DNA of 64,000 nt from Temnopleurus reevesii (Eukaryota > Echinodermata > Echinoidea > Temnopleuroida > Temnopleuridae): NCBI GenBank assembly GCA_036244855.1, contig BQKZ01001324.1, forward strand, positions 7,887 through 71,886, given 5' to 3'. This document shows positions 12,701-26,656 of the stretch, piece after piece. Within the stretch, counting starts at the first letter, position 1; every line of letters begins with the position of its first letter. The translations under genes and the position numbers were made by a program. The notes below the pieces were generated by a model, which made no database searches, was not told the origin of the DNA, and saw nothing but the letters and a program-made list of their open reading frames with translations.

Positions 12701-15700
12701 CTAAACTCTTACTCTATGGAGAAAATGGAAATACATTTCAACACACTCCGTAAGTATCAACTTTATATCATTAATATGATAAATTAATACCTTGTCAAAT
12801 TATCAAATTTACTGTGACTTCATTGCTTCAATGAATTTAATGAATTTAATCTCATGGACCAAACAAACAGGAAGTTATACTTTATGAGCCGAGTGTCTCA
12901 TGTTAAGGAAACAATTCTGCGTTTTTATGTGTTTTAATCTCTTTACCAATCTTATTCCGCAATAAAGACAGGGTCTGCCTTAGGAAAATCTTGTATTGAT
13001 TAAAAGCAGAAAAATCACTAAAACAGTTTGATGCAAATCAAACAATAAATAAGAAAGTTACGAATATTTCAAGAGTGATACAATAATACAAAGGTGCCTT
13101 GATCACTTAGCAGAGTGGATACATATAAATAACATGTATTGTTATGAATATTTATTAATGATTTAATCCAACAGTGATTATTCTTGCAAATTATAATTAA
13201 TGAAAAAAAAAATTCTGGAGCAGACCCATTTTTAAATGTTAAATAATTTCTGTCATTTATTCTCTCATACCTTGCAGTACATAATTCTGTTTAGTTATTC
13301 TATGAAAATAAAATAAACATTAATCAATATAGAAAGAATGCTACTTCAATGATATGTATTGCTTTTTATGTACAGAATTTCAAGGCGGAATTCGAGAATA
13401 AGAACCCAATTTTATTCAAGAGAATGGTTATACCAAAAGTGAGATTAGTTGTTTTTGAAGTGATGTTATTTCATCTTTCATTCATATATCTTCTCTTCTC
13501 TTTGGTGTTATGAAATCTATCTTTGGTTGTATCTTAAAAAGGTTATTTCCACTTTTTATCTTGGAACGATGTTGGTTTTGGAGTTTATTATTTTGGTTGG
13601 TGCACTGTGTTTCGGGTTCTATTAGATTGAAGACAAAACAATCCCATGCATTGAAACTTGATGGATATGATAAATAGTTAATTCTTCCTTTTGCATACAG
13701 CTCTACGAAGCTGAATGCACATGCTTCTCAATTTTTTGCCACTGAACCTTGAAATATAGACTTTTGGTACATAACACACGTAAACTCCTTTTATTTTAGG
13801 TGATAAGGACATGTATTCTAGCTAAAAGACTGCTATATAGGATACAGACATTTTTTCAAAGGGTCATCAGGTGTAAAAGGGAATAATATCACAAATCTAA
13901 TGATGTTTGTACTTGAAGTGTAGACCAGAAATAGTTGTTCCAAATATGTAGTGCGTTATATCGCTCAATATCGGCTATTTGTGATAGGGAGAATTAATTT
14001 TAGGTTATGTGTGCATAAAATCTATGTGAATGCATCTTGAGAATAGTGGTGGTAGGGAACAAAGAAGAAGAGAAAATACAAGTTGAAAATATGTTGAATC
14101 ATATAGAAAATCAAATGTTATCAGTTGTATCATTAATTCAATTTTTGGCACATTAGGAGCTTTTGCTGTGGAAAAGCATTGTGAATCGGACACATCCGAA
14201 ATGATTTTACACCAGGTTTTCGGTTAAAATTGTGATTTTATTTGTTTATCTAAACAATTAACAGAATTGTAAATTTATAGATATCAGTATTTCAACAACC
14301 TGAAGCTCAGTTGTTATATTTGATTATCCAATTGTCCATAACCAGATCCGCTGCTGTCCATGTCATTGCTGAGTTCTGTAAGCGAGCAATGGATCAGCCC
14401 ATATCTACAGAGTTTCTAACGCAGCCCTCCAGGCCCGTCATTGGTGTGTTTCTATACGTCTGCCGACAGCTCTACTCAACGTCAGAAGGCTTGCTTATAT
14501 TGCATCCATATGGGCTACATCACTCTGTTGCTAATGCATGGAGAGAGGTGAGAAAATTTAGACTAGAAATTTAGATCTAGAGCTTGGAGAGAAAATTGAG
14601 CATTGATTTATGAGTTATCAGGATGGATCAGCCTATATCTACAGAGTTTCTAACTCAGCCATCCAGGCCTGTCATTCGTGTGTTTCTCTACGTCTGTCGG
14701 CAGCTATACTCAACGTCAGAAAGCATGCTTATTCTTTGCATCCATATGGTCTACATCACTTTGTTGCTAACGCATGGAGAGAGGTGAGAAAATTTAGATT
14801 ATTAAATCTAATTAGAAAAGGAGCCTTACATGTAGCCTTCTGCGACAAAGTAAGGTTGTATTAAATCATTAGGATACTAATTCAGGATTGTCGACAGCTC
14901 TACTCAACGTCAGAAGGCTTGCTTATACTGCATCCTTATGGGCTACATCACTCTGTTGCTAATGCGTGGAGGGAGGTGAGTAATCTTTCGTTTTAGAAGT
15001 AAAGATATGACTCGAAATTATTGCTACTATTATTACAAAAACATGAAATTGTCATATTGACAGCGTCATTTTATCAAATGCTGGAGAATTAACTCATATT
15101 CCAGTATAAAGCTATCATGAATTCGCTAACATTTTTACCCATTATAATGCCCATAGATTTATGTACAAAGATCTTTAAATCTTTAAAAGGATAATTCATA
15201 AAAAGTTCAGAAATGCTATGAATTAGCTGAAATTTATATATGATAAATAATGAGCTTTTAAAGTACATGACTTGTCTTGTGTCCATGCATAAATCATTTT
15301 GTTTGTTAGCCTGTTGATAAAAATCACTGACAACTTATTGGATGCATATCTATGAGTATCAATTTTATTCAACCTCCGAAGGTTTACCTTTCAGAAGCTT
15401 TAGTTTTTATCTAATGTGTGTGGTAGTGCACAGACTCTTCCATTGATGGCAAGGGTGATTTGTGAAAACACTGATAGAAGGACCCACAGTTGTTAATCTT
15501 GGCACAGTTGTGGCTCCTACAACAAACCCATTATTCCACAATTTGTGTATTTGTATAGGTGAGCAGAGAGGTAGAGCTAGGAGACACGCCAGTGATGGAA
15601 GATTCTGAAGTAACTCCAGAGAACATGGCTGCAAGAGACGCTTTTATGTGGGAACAGAACCTTCTCGATAACCTCCTGAATTTTGCTGGCACGCCTAAGG

Positions 15701-18700
15701 TAAGATTCATTGAGAGCAAAAATGAGTTGTGGGGAGGGGGAGGGGGGTAGGGCTAGCTAGAGAACACACTTGAAATGGAAGATTGTGAAGTTACACCAGA
15801 GAACATGGCTGCCAGAGATGTATTTATGTGGGAGCAGAATCTTCTTGATAACCTCCTGAACTTTGCTGGTACACGTAAGGTGAGATTTAGGACGAGTTAT
15901 GTGATGTTTATCCATCTAAATGAGCTGGGGAGGGAGGTTAGAGGGGGGATGGGGAAAAAGGACAAACCCATAATGGGAGATTCTGAAGTGACATCAGAGA
16001 TGCTTTCATTTGTGAACAAAACCTTACTAATCACCTCTTGAAAACTTAATGTCAGTATCCAGGAGAATTCAGTGATTTTAACTCATCCAAATGAGGAGAG
16101 GGGTGGAGATACATGTAGGACACATACTAAACATTGAAGACTTACGAGTGACCCCAGAGAACATCGCCGCAAGAGATGCCTTCATGTGGGAACAGAACCT
16201 TCTTGATAACTTTCTGAACTTTGCTTGCACGCCTAAGGTAAGATTCAGGGAAAGCAAAATGAGTCGTTGGGAGGGGGAGGGGTTGGAGATAGCTAGAGGA
16301 CGCACCTGTAATGGAAGATTCTAAAATTACACCAGAGATGCTTTCATGTGGGAACAAAACATCCTTGATAACCTGAACTTTGCTGGTACACCTAATGTAA
16401 GAGTCCAGAGAAGTCAGTGAATTGAACCCATCAAATTCTTGGTAACCTCCTAAAAACAAGAAATATATGTCTGAGCAGTCACACTAATTTTAATCCATAT
16501 TGAGTCATTTATCATTGATTTTTAGCATGAATCTCAAACAAAGGATAATTTGGTGTACTATGTATAATGATATAGGTAAATATTTGAATTACAGATACTA
16601 GTATGAGAAAAGACAATTCTTCCTTTTGACTCTGATTTTAGGGTGGGGCTTTTAAGCAAAGGAAAATCCAAGCTAAAGACATTTCAAATCTCAACTTTTG
16701 TCTTCTACAGGGTATGTTACTGCTCCAACAGACTGGTGTGATCAATGAGTGTGTAGCCTACATGTATGGAAGATACACTAAAAAACTGCAGGTAAGATTT
16801 ATACCTCCCTACACAAAAATTGTAATTTTCACCTTTTATCTTTTAGGGGTATCGAAATCTGCAGACATCTGTTGTTATTGGGAACAATATTATACGTCAC
16901 TCTTTTCTTCTTATGAGTAGTCAGCATCAAAGTAAAGATAATTCATCAAGCTTGATAGATATGCTTTTTGCAACATGGTCATACACATAACACATTTTAA
17001 GAATAATCATTCTGAAATCTCTTTCCATGTAATTTATCCCATCAAATCTGCATGTAAATGATATGTTGACTTTTATTATGTCTTTTTTGTAAACAAAATA
17101 CCAGACTTTTCTTTTGTATTTGTATGTATTTTATTGATAAACCTGAATTGAATTGGATTGAACTGAAACGCTGCAAAGAGTTGGCAAATGTAAGGAGCCT
17201 TATTTTAATTGTATGTTTTTATTTTTTATTGTTACTCAGGTTAGCAAAATGGAGAAGTTTGGTTACGGTACCATGGTAACACAGGTCTCAGCGACAGCTC
17301 CTGGTATGGTTGCAATGCAGAGCTCAGGTGAGTTTGTGAGAAAAAAAAAGAATTTCTGAATTGCTATAGGCTATTCAGAAGTCTTCCAATGTGTCATGGT
17401 GAATAAGCATTTTTTTATTTACATACTTTGCAAATTTTTGCATTCTTTGCATACTTATGTCTTTTGTTTCGATTAATTTTATCTTTAATGAAAAAAAATT
17501 TAAAAAATAATAAAAGCTTCCATGAACATATGATTCACCTCTTTGTGAATAAGTATTTTAAGTATGTTTTCTTCAATAATGATTTTCCATATTAGGCTTC
17601 ATCAAGGCTCTTGTTACAGAGATGTGGTCAGTGCTGGAATGTGGAAAGGATGACCATCCGTCTGTACAGCGACCAGCACCCTACCCAACCCAGCCCTTAG
17701 ATCGAATCTCACATAAGGTATGCTTGCATAAGAGTGAGAATTTTAAATGATTAATTATGAAGCTAGTAAGAATAAATTAGTGGATAGTATCTAAGTTAAA
17801 AGGACGAATATCTGTCTGTACAGCGACCAGCTCCCTACCCTACCCAGCCCTTGGATCGAATCTCACATAAGGTATGCTTTCAGAAGAGTGAGAATTAATA
17901 ATAATTGATTATATGAGGCTTATGATCACTGATTGGATGGAAGTGTTTAAATGTTGGAAGAACGACCATCCATTCGAACAGTGGAATCCTTAACAGGAAA
18001 ATTTATCCGAATGACCCCCTTCCCAAATCATATTCACAGTTACTTTTTGGTCTGTTTTCATTTGCAAATAGTTTTCTTAAAATTGTCCTTACTATTGTAC
18101 TCCTGAAACTTTATAAAAGGGCCTTGTTAGATTTAGTATGTGCTAGTTTATGTATAAATCAATCTATTAACATTCTTTTTTGTTCTCAGAAGCCAACCGT
18201 TTGTAAAAAAGGAATTATCTTATTGAATCTCCTGTCTCAAAACCTGATCATACAAAAGTCATACATAAACAGAAATTGGAATCCCATGTGACTCATGTCT
18301 TTCAGAATATGATATTTTTAATACCAAGAAACCATAAATTTCTTGTTGTTTGACCACTAAATGTATGTTATTTTTACTGTTCTCCATTCTTATGTGTCTT
18401 CCCCACAGTACTTTCTGAACATGGTGAACCTGCTGTCGGCATTCCCTGCAGTATATGAAGTTCTTGCCAAACAACCCCTACAGAATAAGGAGTCATATAC
18501 CTTCCGAGAGATGCCTGAAACAATTCCAGTAAGTTCTCAGGGTACTAAGGGGACATTCATACAAAGTTGCAATTGATCACAAATCAGTTGCAAATTATAA
18601 CACGCATTTTCATTTGCGCATGGTATCTGTTTTATAACAAGACATGCGTGAAACAATTATTTTAATTGGTGCGTTCTGATCAACTGCAACTTACGATCAT

Positions 18701-21700
18701 TTGCAAAACTTTGGGACAACACCCTCTATTATTGATAACATGCTTTTGCATCTGGAGGGCTTTTTCCTTATGGAAGCAGCTACCTAACCAGATTTTTGTA
18801 ATCAGTATCATTGACTGCTTATATTTTATATTTATATTTGTTCCAAATGATATAAGTATACCTGATTAATTATTGAAATTTATCCATCATTCATTTTTAG
18901 AACAAAAGGAAAAAACGAAAAATACTGAAGATCTAGCGAATATAAGATGTATCTTTGGATGTACATGTAGGTGTTTTATAGGTATAACAATTTATAACTA
19001 CAGTCTGGTCTGTCTAAGTTGAAGTTGTCTTAGGGGGTGTCGTTCAAAATCAACTGCAACTTTGAAAATTGTAACGCGCATTTTCATTCGCGCACGGTAT
19101 GCGCATTTAACAAGACGCGCATGAAAAATTTATTTTGATTGGCGCGTTCCGATCAACTGAAACTTGCGATCAATTGCAACTTTTGAACAACACTCCCTAA
19201 GTCAATGTGATTATGTTATTTACCTCTTCTAAATTGAATTTCTCCTAACTCAAACAGACTTATATGGTCCCAAGAGATTTGATTTGGGCAGAGTTACCTG
19301 TACTTAATTGCATTTTACCCTTTTGATATCAGCATCAATGATGATGGAATATTGAGATAATCTAGTGTCCATTTAAAAAATTATTTTCATCTGTTTCAGG
19401 ATGTGATTGATCGTCTGATGTTAGTCGACTCAGAAGCCAAGCAGCATTCCCTCTTCAATCTTGAAGAAACTAATGTATTTGGTCTCAGGTAAACAGTCTG
19501 ATAATGTATCAGTTTTGTCACATATCTTATTGTTACACTGTTAGTCTTACATGTAAAAGTAATTTGATGAAAAAGTACAAAATCTATTTATCAATCTCTA
19601 ATTAAAGTCGTGGACAGATTGGCATAAAACATACAGTGATGGATTCTGCCCACCAGCCTTTTTCAGGTTGAAAATTACTTTGTAAATGGTGGCATTAAAG
19701 CAAGCCCTTGATGCCATACTAGGCCAAATGAGAGAATGCTGTTACTATAATTGAAAGTGTTTTTTTTTTTCATTTCTATTTGCTCAAACAGCATATCAGA
19801 TTATTATTCATTTTGATTGTTTATTTTGTAAACTCTCACTGTACTGATGTATGATAAAAGCCAGCTGCTTTTAACATGCACATAGAGCAAAAAGATTGTT
19901 TTGAAGTAATCACACTTTAATTTCACATGAATTTATGTATTTTAAATCTTTCCCCCAGATTATTGAGTGTGCTGGTGTCATGCCTTGATACACTTCTATT
20001 GCTGGAGACTCAGTATCGGATTTGGGATAGGCTGCTGGAAGCTCAGACAAACAACTGCATAGAGAATGGGTAAAATTTTAGCTTCATATTCTAATAAATC
20101 TGAAGACTGAGTTGCCATATTCCTTCAAATTTTCTTCCAGTTAAGCAAAGCTTAGTTCAAGCTATATCTGTGGAATGGATCAAGCTGTAATCAGTATCTA
20201 CTGTTGTTTCAAACGCTCTTTACTGTTGTTTCAAACGTTATACAAGCCATGATATCTTTCTTTTTTTACACATTGCAAAATCATCTCAGTACTGGTATGA
20301 CATCCCATTATGCTCTCTGATATGATCAACCATAAAGGCATGTTTAGTCAAATTCAAACTAAAGTCAATGATTTAAGATGTGAATGCTCTCTGAATGATT
20401 CCGTTTCTTGAGAATTTACATGTAATGAACTCCCAGTTCCAGATTTGAATTTGGATCGTGGAAAATTTGAGGGACAAATGGGAATCTTAAGGATCGAAAT
20501 TCATGCGCACAATTTATTCACCATTCATCTTAACCCTCACAAGAATAAATCATAAGAATTTGCTATTTTCTATTACTTCCTCCTTGCAGTGAAGTAATGG
20601 TGGATATACTATCTCTGGAACGTAGTCACATCTTGGTTCGATCTTATGTTATCGGAGGACCCAGGGAGCGGGTTTTACCTCCCCGGATGCTCTCAGAAGA
20701 CGCAGAGGAACCCTTCCCGTGGCCCGTAGTCACATCGTTCCCTGTACCCAAGGAGTATACCCCCGCTGTGTCTAGGTCACCACCCCTCAAACAAGGTAAG
20801 AACGCCGGTATCATCGAAAAACTATTCTTAAAAAGCTGTTCCATGTGGTCAATGAATGTTTCTCTTCCATTCTCGTTAAACATTGCTCAAGTAAAGGCGT
20901 CAAGTAAAATATTTGTTTTTTTCATTGTCATTGACCATATACAAAGAGTACACCCCAAGGAGTAAGAGCACTTGTAATTTATAGTAAATCATTTTATACG
21001 ACAGTTATGGATGTGGAAGCATGGTTGTGAAGTTTTTCCTGACTCTCATCTTTTACCAAGACGCTTATTTGTTCCTATTCCTTAATTAGTAATCCAAAAG
21101 TTAGCCATAGTTATTTAAAGAAGAATGAATCCTAGAGGATAATATACACCTATAAGAAAGGTATCATATACCACTACTAATCAGACTGGATCAAGCTCTA
21201 AAATAAATTCAGAAAAGTGTAAATTTCCCGATATTTTAGAACAGGTCTTCGTCTGCTATCACATTACAAGGGGGCTGCCATTTTGTTCTAAACAGATATT
21301 TCGACGTGATCCATTGATATCATTTTGTATGGCAAGGGAAATATTAATTAAACTGTAAAATAGTTCAATCTTTGGCAAATAAAATACGTTATGTTGGAAA
21401 AAAATGCGTAATATGTGTCAAATATTTTAGTACGACTTATAAAAATAATTCAGTCTTCAATTCATCTGTTTATACTAAAGAAATGTGCTTTTAGTGGACT
21501 TGCCTGGCATAACAGCATTTTCTTTATTTAGCAAGCCTTCTAGGTATTGTATTCTATTGTTTAAATACAGGTGAAAACGTAGCGTTTTGCCAAAGACCCT
21601 ATATAAATGCGAATGTATGACTTTAAAAGGCCACCCTGTACCGCAGATTTTTGTTTTTGTTCTGGTCTTCATCTGATGGTATAATGCTAAAGAAAGTGAT

Positions 21701-23604
21701 ATACAATGGTTTAAATAGCCAACCGATAATACAGATTCCTTTCTTTCATTTGTTTTGTTACAAGGAAACTTGGACTCTACTCAGCAAAAACGTCATTACT
21801 CCGCAAAAACGTCACGCCCATGCCAATAAAACACGATTCGAATGAACAAAACTTTCTTTTTAAAAATAAATCCAGACCAGTTTTAAGATATTGAAATATA
21901 TGACCATATGAAAGGTATATTTTTATTCAAATTCTAAGCTTATATTTCGACCAAAGACGTTCTACCCGGGGATAACAAAATACTTTCTCGTACCAAATAA
22001 CAAAATGGTAGCCCCCAGGGTATTGCTAGCAGACGAAATCTTGGCTCAGAAACTGAAAATTTATCTCCTTATGCTGTTTTTTCTTGTACAATAAAATATT
22101 CCATTAAATGGGTAAATATTATACCTACTGAAATAAGTAAATATACTTTTTGGGTTTCAATCCCCTTTAAGGTCAATTTTATGCACTTGATATACAATCT
22201 TTTTTTTTTATATTTTTTTTTTTTTACTTTAGATAGCCTTTAATGATTTTATCAAATGTTTCTTTCCAGACAATGATCTGGTCCGAGCACTGGGCAATGT
22301 AAACAGCACCATAGATTGGCTGGCTAGCTGCAGGGAAGCCTTCGTCAGTGTTCTCATGGACAAACCTGATGCCCTCCATCATAAGAGTAAGATACACTCT
22401 TAAAACCTGCATTTCTCTAATTTATCACATTTAGAGCAGTGTTTGATTGTTACACCAAAATAATCTACCACCCCTTTTCTAAATATATTGTCGAAATATT
22501 ACAATTACTGTGTCAAGAAAATTTAAGTCAGTGAATTACGATGAAAAATAAGAGAAGGTTTTTTTTTTTAAATTGCACCCTCAATCATTCCATATTGCAC
22601 ATGTTCTTAATCATTCTTTAAGATTTTATTTTTCAGGAAAATTTCCTAACAACCATATCATAAAGGAAAAATATATTTTTAATGTATATGTATAAGATAT
22701 ATAGATTAAAATGTGTGTGTAAGTATATCGTGTGAAACATTGAAAATGATTGTTGTTAATCTCAGAGTAAACCTACTTTGTTCCAGCCCTAGATTACCTT
22801 CTAGAACAAATGGTTGATGTCCAGTCAGAGATGACAGAGTTCTAGATCATCCCGACCAAGCAAGCGGTCATTTAGAACAGCTCTTTCAAGAATCAATTAT
22901 ATGATTTTGTTTCCCATCTTTCTTCCCATCCAGCACTTGCTGACAGGTTGTCTATGTTTAGTCAAAGATCTAGATGTTCAAATTATTCTGAACTAAACAA
23001 GGTGCCATAAAGGACTGCTTTTTAAAGGTCTATTTCTATTTTGTCAAATTCTCTCTTGTTCCAACTGTAAAGCAGCCATTTTACATCACTTTCAATCCAG
23101 CTCTAGCTGACCTTCTAGAACAAGTTGTCAATGTCTAGTCAGAGATTCCTGAGTTTCAAATCATCCCGACCAAGTATGGCGCCATAAAGGAGAGTTCTAT
23201 CAAGATTATAAAATAATATTAATTCTTTTTTTTTTCTTCTCTCTCTCTCTATCCAGCTCTTGCTGACCTTCTAGAACAAGTGGCCAATGTCCAGTCACAG
23301 ATTCCAGAGTTCCAGACCATCCCTACCAAACAAGGCGCCATTAAGAAGAGATCTGTCAAGAACTTAATTTCATTTTGTCAACTTCTCTCTTGTTCCATCT
23401 GTAAAGCATAGCTCTATGAAGAAATATTCGCCCTTGTTTCCTTTCATCACTTTTTATTAAGCTCTTGCTGACCTTCTTGAACAAGTGGTTATTGTCCAAT
23501 CAGAGATGCCAGAGTTCCAGATCATCCCTACCAAACAAGGCGTCATCAAGGATAGTTCTGTGAAGAATCTAAAGTAATTAAATGTTTATAATAAATAATG
23601 TTTA

Positions 23605-23642
<38 letters not shown>

Positions 23643-25704
23643 TCAGCTCTAGCTGACCTTCTAGAACAAGTGGTTAATGTCCAATCAGAGATGCCAGAGT
23701 TCCAGATCATCCCTACCAAACAAGGCGTTATAAAGGAGAGTTCTGTCAAGAACCAGAAGCTTTCTAGTCTCCAGGAGTTAGGCACAAGAATGGCAGTCAG
23801 GTAGGTTCATGTGGGGTGAAACAAAGAAATTGCTTTTGTGATGGAAATTTTGTGATGATACCCACTCTGTTGTACATCGCTTTGAATATGACTGATATTC
23901 TGGACCAATCGTTATGGAGACAAAGACACCACCTTTTAGTTATAATGATAATCTTTTTCTTTAAGTAGCACCATATCTTGTCTACAAGAGCTCAAAGTAC
24001 TTCTGATATTAGTTTTGTGGCACATTGACAGAAACAGAAAATTGAAATGAAATATCACAAATTTTGATTATTTCTTAACTAAAATGATGGAAATTTGACA
24101 AATTTGTTTGGAAATGAAGGTTGATCAACTTAAGCAATTAAATTTTCTGGGATTCTTAAAGGTATAGATTCATAATGGTTGGGATGCAGAAATTGATGTA
24201 AAACGAGCTGATGTATTCACAAACTACTTTGCATACCTAAATGTAACTGTGTACGATATTAGGAAAAGATTTGTGCACTTATTCTGGCGTATTTTGCTTT
24301 GAAAATGCCAACCACGCGTTATTCCTACGGTGCGCTAAACAATTCGCAGGCTGGCAAGAGCAAGGTAGAATGGCTGGAGCGACTGGTGGTATTGTATGTG
24401 GCATGTGAGTTTGCATTAATTTTGTACGTGCAGCATGTGGTGTTGGGGAGAGCGATGCTGTCATCAAACTATGAACATGCTCTAATTTGCCATTGAAAAG
24501 CTGCATTATGTTAATACTTTTACTATAGCTCACAAAGTAGTTAAATATCTGAAGCACCATCTCCCCCCAGAAACTGTTTTATCGGTTTAAGATAGAATGA
24601 AATGTGTTAACAGAAAAAAAACTAAGATATAAGAAAATAAGTATGACCCTGCCTGTTGTCTTAGCTCAAAATTGAATAATATACAAATGCCTCAACAAAT
24701 TATTTAATTTAGTATTGCATCGGAAAATATTCAGTATGTACTTTTGTTGACCAGGTATGGCCAACAGCTAAAGGTTCTGCTGAGTCCTGGGGAAGCAACA
24801 GATGATCTCACAGCACTCCTCAAGAAGTCTAAATTCTTTCTGCACAGCCAACAGAGGAATATGGAGTCAGAGATGCGTATCCTTTCAAATGATGAGTTGA
24901 TGCTATCTGTGATACCACAGGGTACCACATGTTTACCATATTTCTTTTAAAAATAAAACTTATATGTGTGTTCACTTCATTTCCTCGTCATTTTACTTAT
25001 GATTAAGATTATGCTAGGATCAAAAGCTCAAGCTCTTTTAGACTTGTTATTCCATTGAAATATCCAATATGAAAAATCAATTTTCTCAATTTATCAAAAG
25101 AGGCCACAATTCTACAATTATACATAATTTCACTTATGTAAGAAAATATGTACATGTACATGATTCACTTTAATACATAAAAAATGAACACAACCAAATT
25201 TCACTGTTTCATTATTGTATTATTTTGATTCTAAGACATCCAAGATGATTTTGTCCCTAGTTTGAAATAACCATGAGTTCAAACTGAACTAATGGTAGAT
25301 AATCAAATCAATATTCATGGATAATTTTGATACATTCAATCGCTCATTTGATAGATTTGTGAAGTGCATTGGTCGTATACATATGAGTTGCATCGGCTTA
25401 ACAATTCAATTTATGCATTTGCTTTTATTTTACACTGTTCAAACAATTTATCCTTAGCTGTAATTTTGTAGGTACCTTGGAAGGAGACTACCCTGGTCAG
25501 GACTGGTTCCTGTGCACGATCTTCCTCCTCTACGGGGGTAATAAAGATCGGGCGTGGTCCGTCGTTCAGAAGATGGCATCACTCCTGGTCTCGGCGTACA
25601 TCTGGATGCCTCGTCTCCATGCATCGGTAAGAGATTAGAAAGAGTAGAAGGAAGAGGAGGATGATGATGATGATGATGTTGTTAGTAATGATGATGATGA
25701 TGAA

Positions 25705-25777
<73 letters not shown>

Positions 25778-25971
25778 NAATCGCACACAAGAAAATAATG
25801 TCTCTCCTCGCTTCATTCTGAAAAGTGACTTGACCATTTTACCATACAAATCAAAGAAGATGGCAGTTATGAAAGAGTCTCAATCATGCCCATAAATTAT
25901 GATTTTTGTCCGGGAATTAGCTGATTCTTAAGACAAATAATAATAATAATAATAATGATAATAATAATAAT

Positions 25972-26045
<74 letters not shown>

Positions 26046-26598
26046 GAAGAAGAAGAAGAAGATGATGATGATGATGACGATGATGATGGTGATGGTGGTG
26101 ATGGTGTTGGTGATGTTGGTGGTGGGGGTGATGGTGGGGGTGGTGGTATTGGGGGTGGTGGCATCGGTGGTGGTGATGGGGGTGGTGGTGTTAGGGGTGG
26201 TACATGTAGTAGTGATGGTGATGATGGTAGTGGTCAGTTGTTCAGAAGATGGCATCCCTTCTGGACTCTACATACATCTAGATGCCTCATCTCTATGCAT
26301 TGGTGAGATGATAGGAAGAGGAGAAGGAGGAGACTGATGATAGTCATGGTAGTGGTGGTGGTGATGGTAATGATGGTGGTAGTAAGTATTCGTGGTGATT
26401 GTTTGGGATGGTGGTGGTGGTGACGGTGATGATGATAATGATGAGGAGGATTATGATAATGATGTTGTTCGTGATATTTGTATTTAGTGCTAGTGATGAT
26501 GGTGGTGATGGTGGTGATGGTGATGATAATAGTGGTGATGGTGATAGTAGTAGTGATTATGGTGATTGTGGTGGTGGTGGTGGTGGTGGTGGTGGTGG

Positions 26599-26656
<58 letters not shown>

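Noticed and set aside
14622..14783. Exon 14 copy as an alternative coding exon
   Set aside because: A 2-base insertion breaks the frame and the 5' part with the acceptor is missing.
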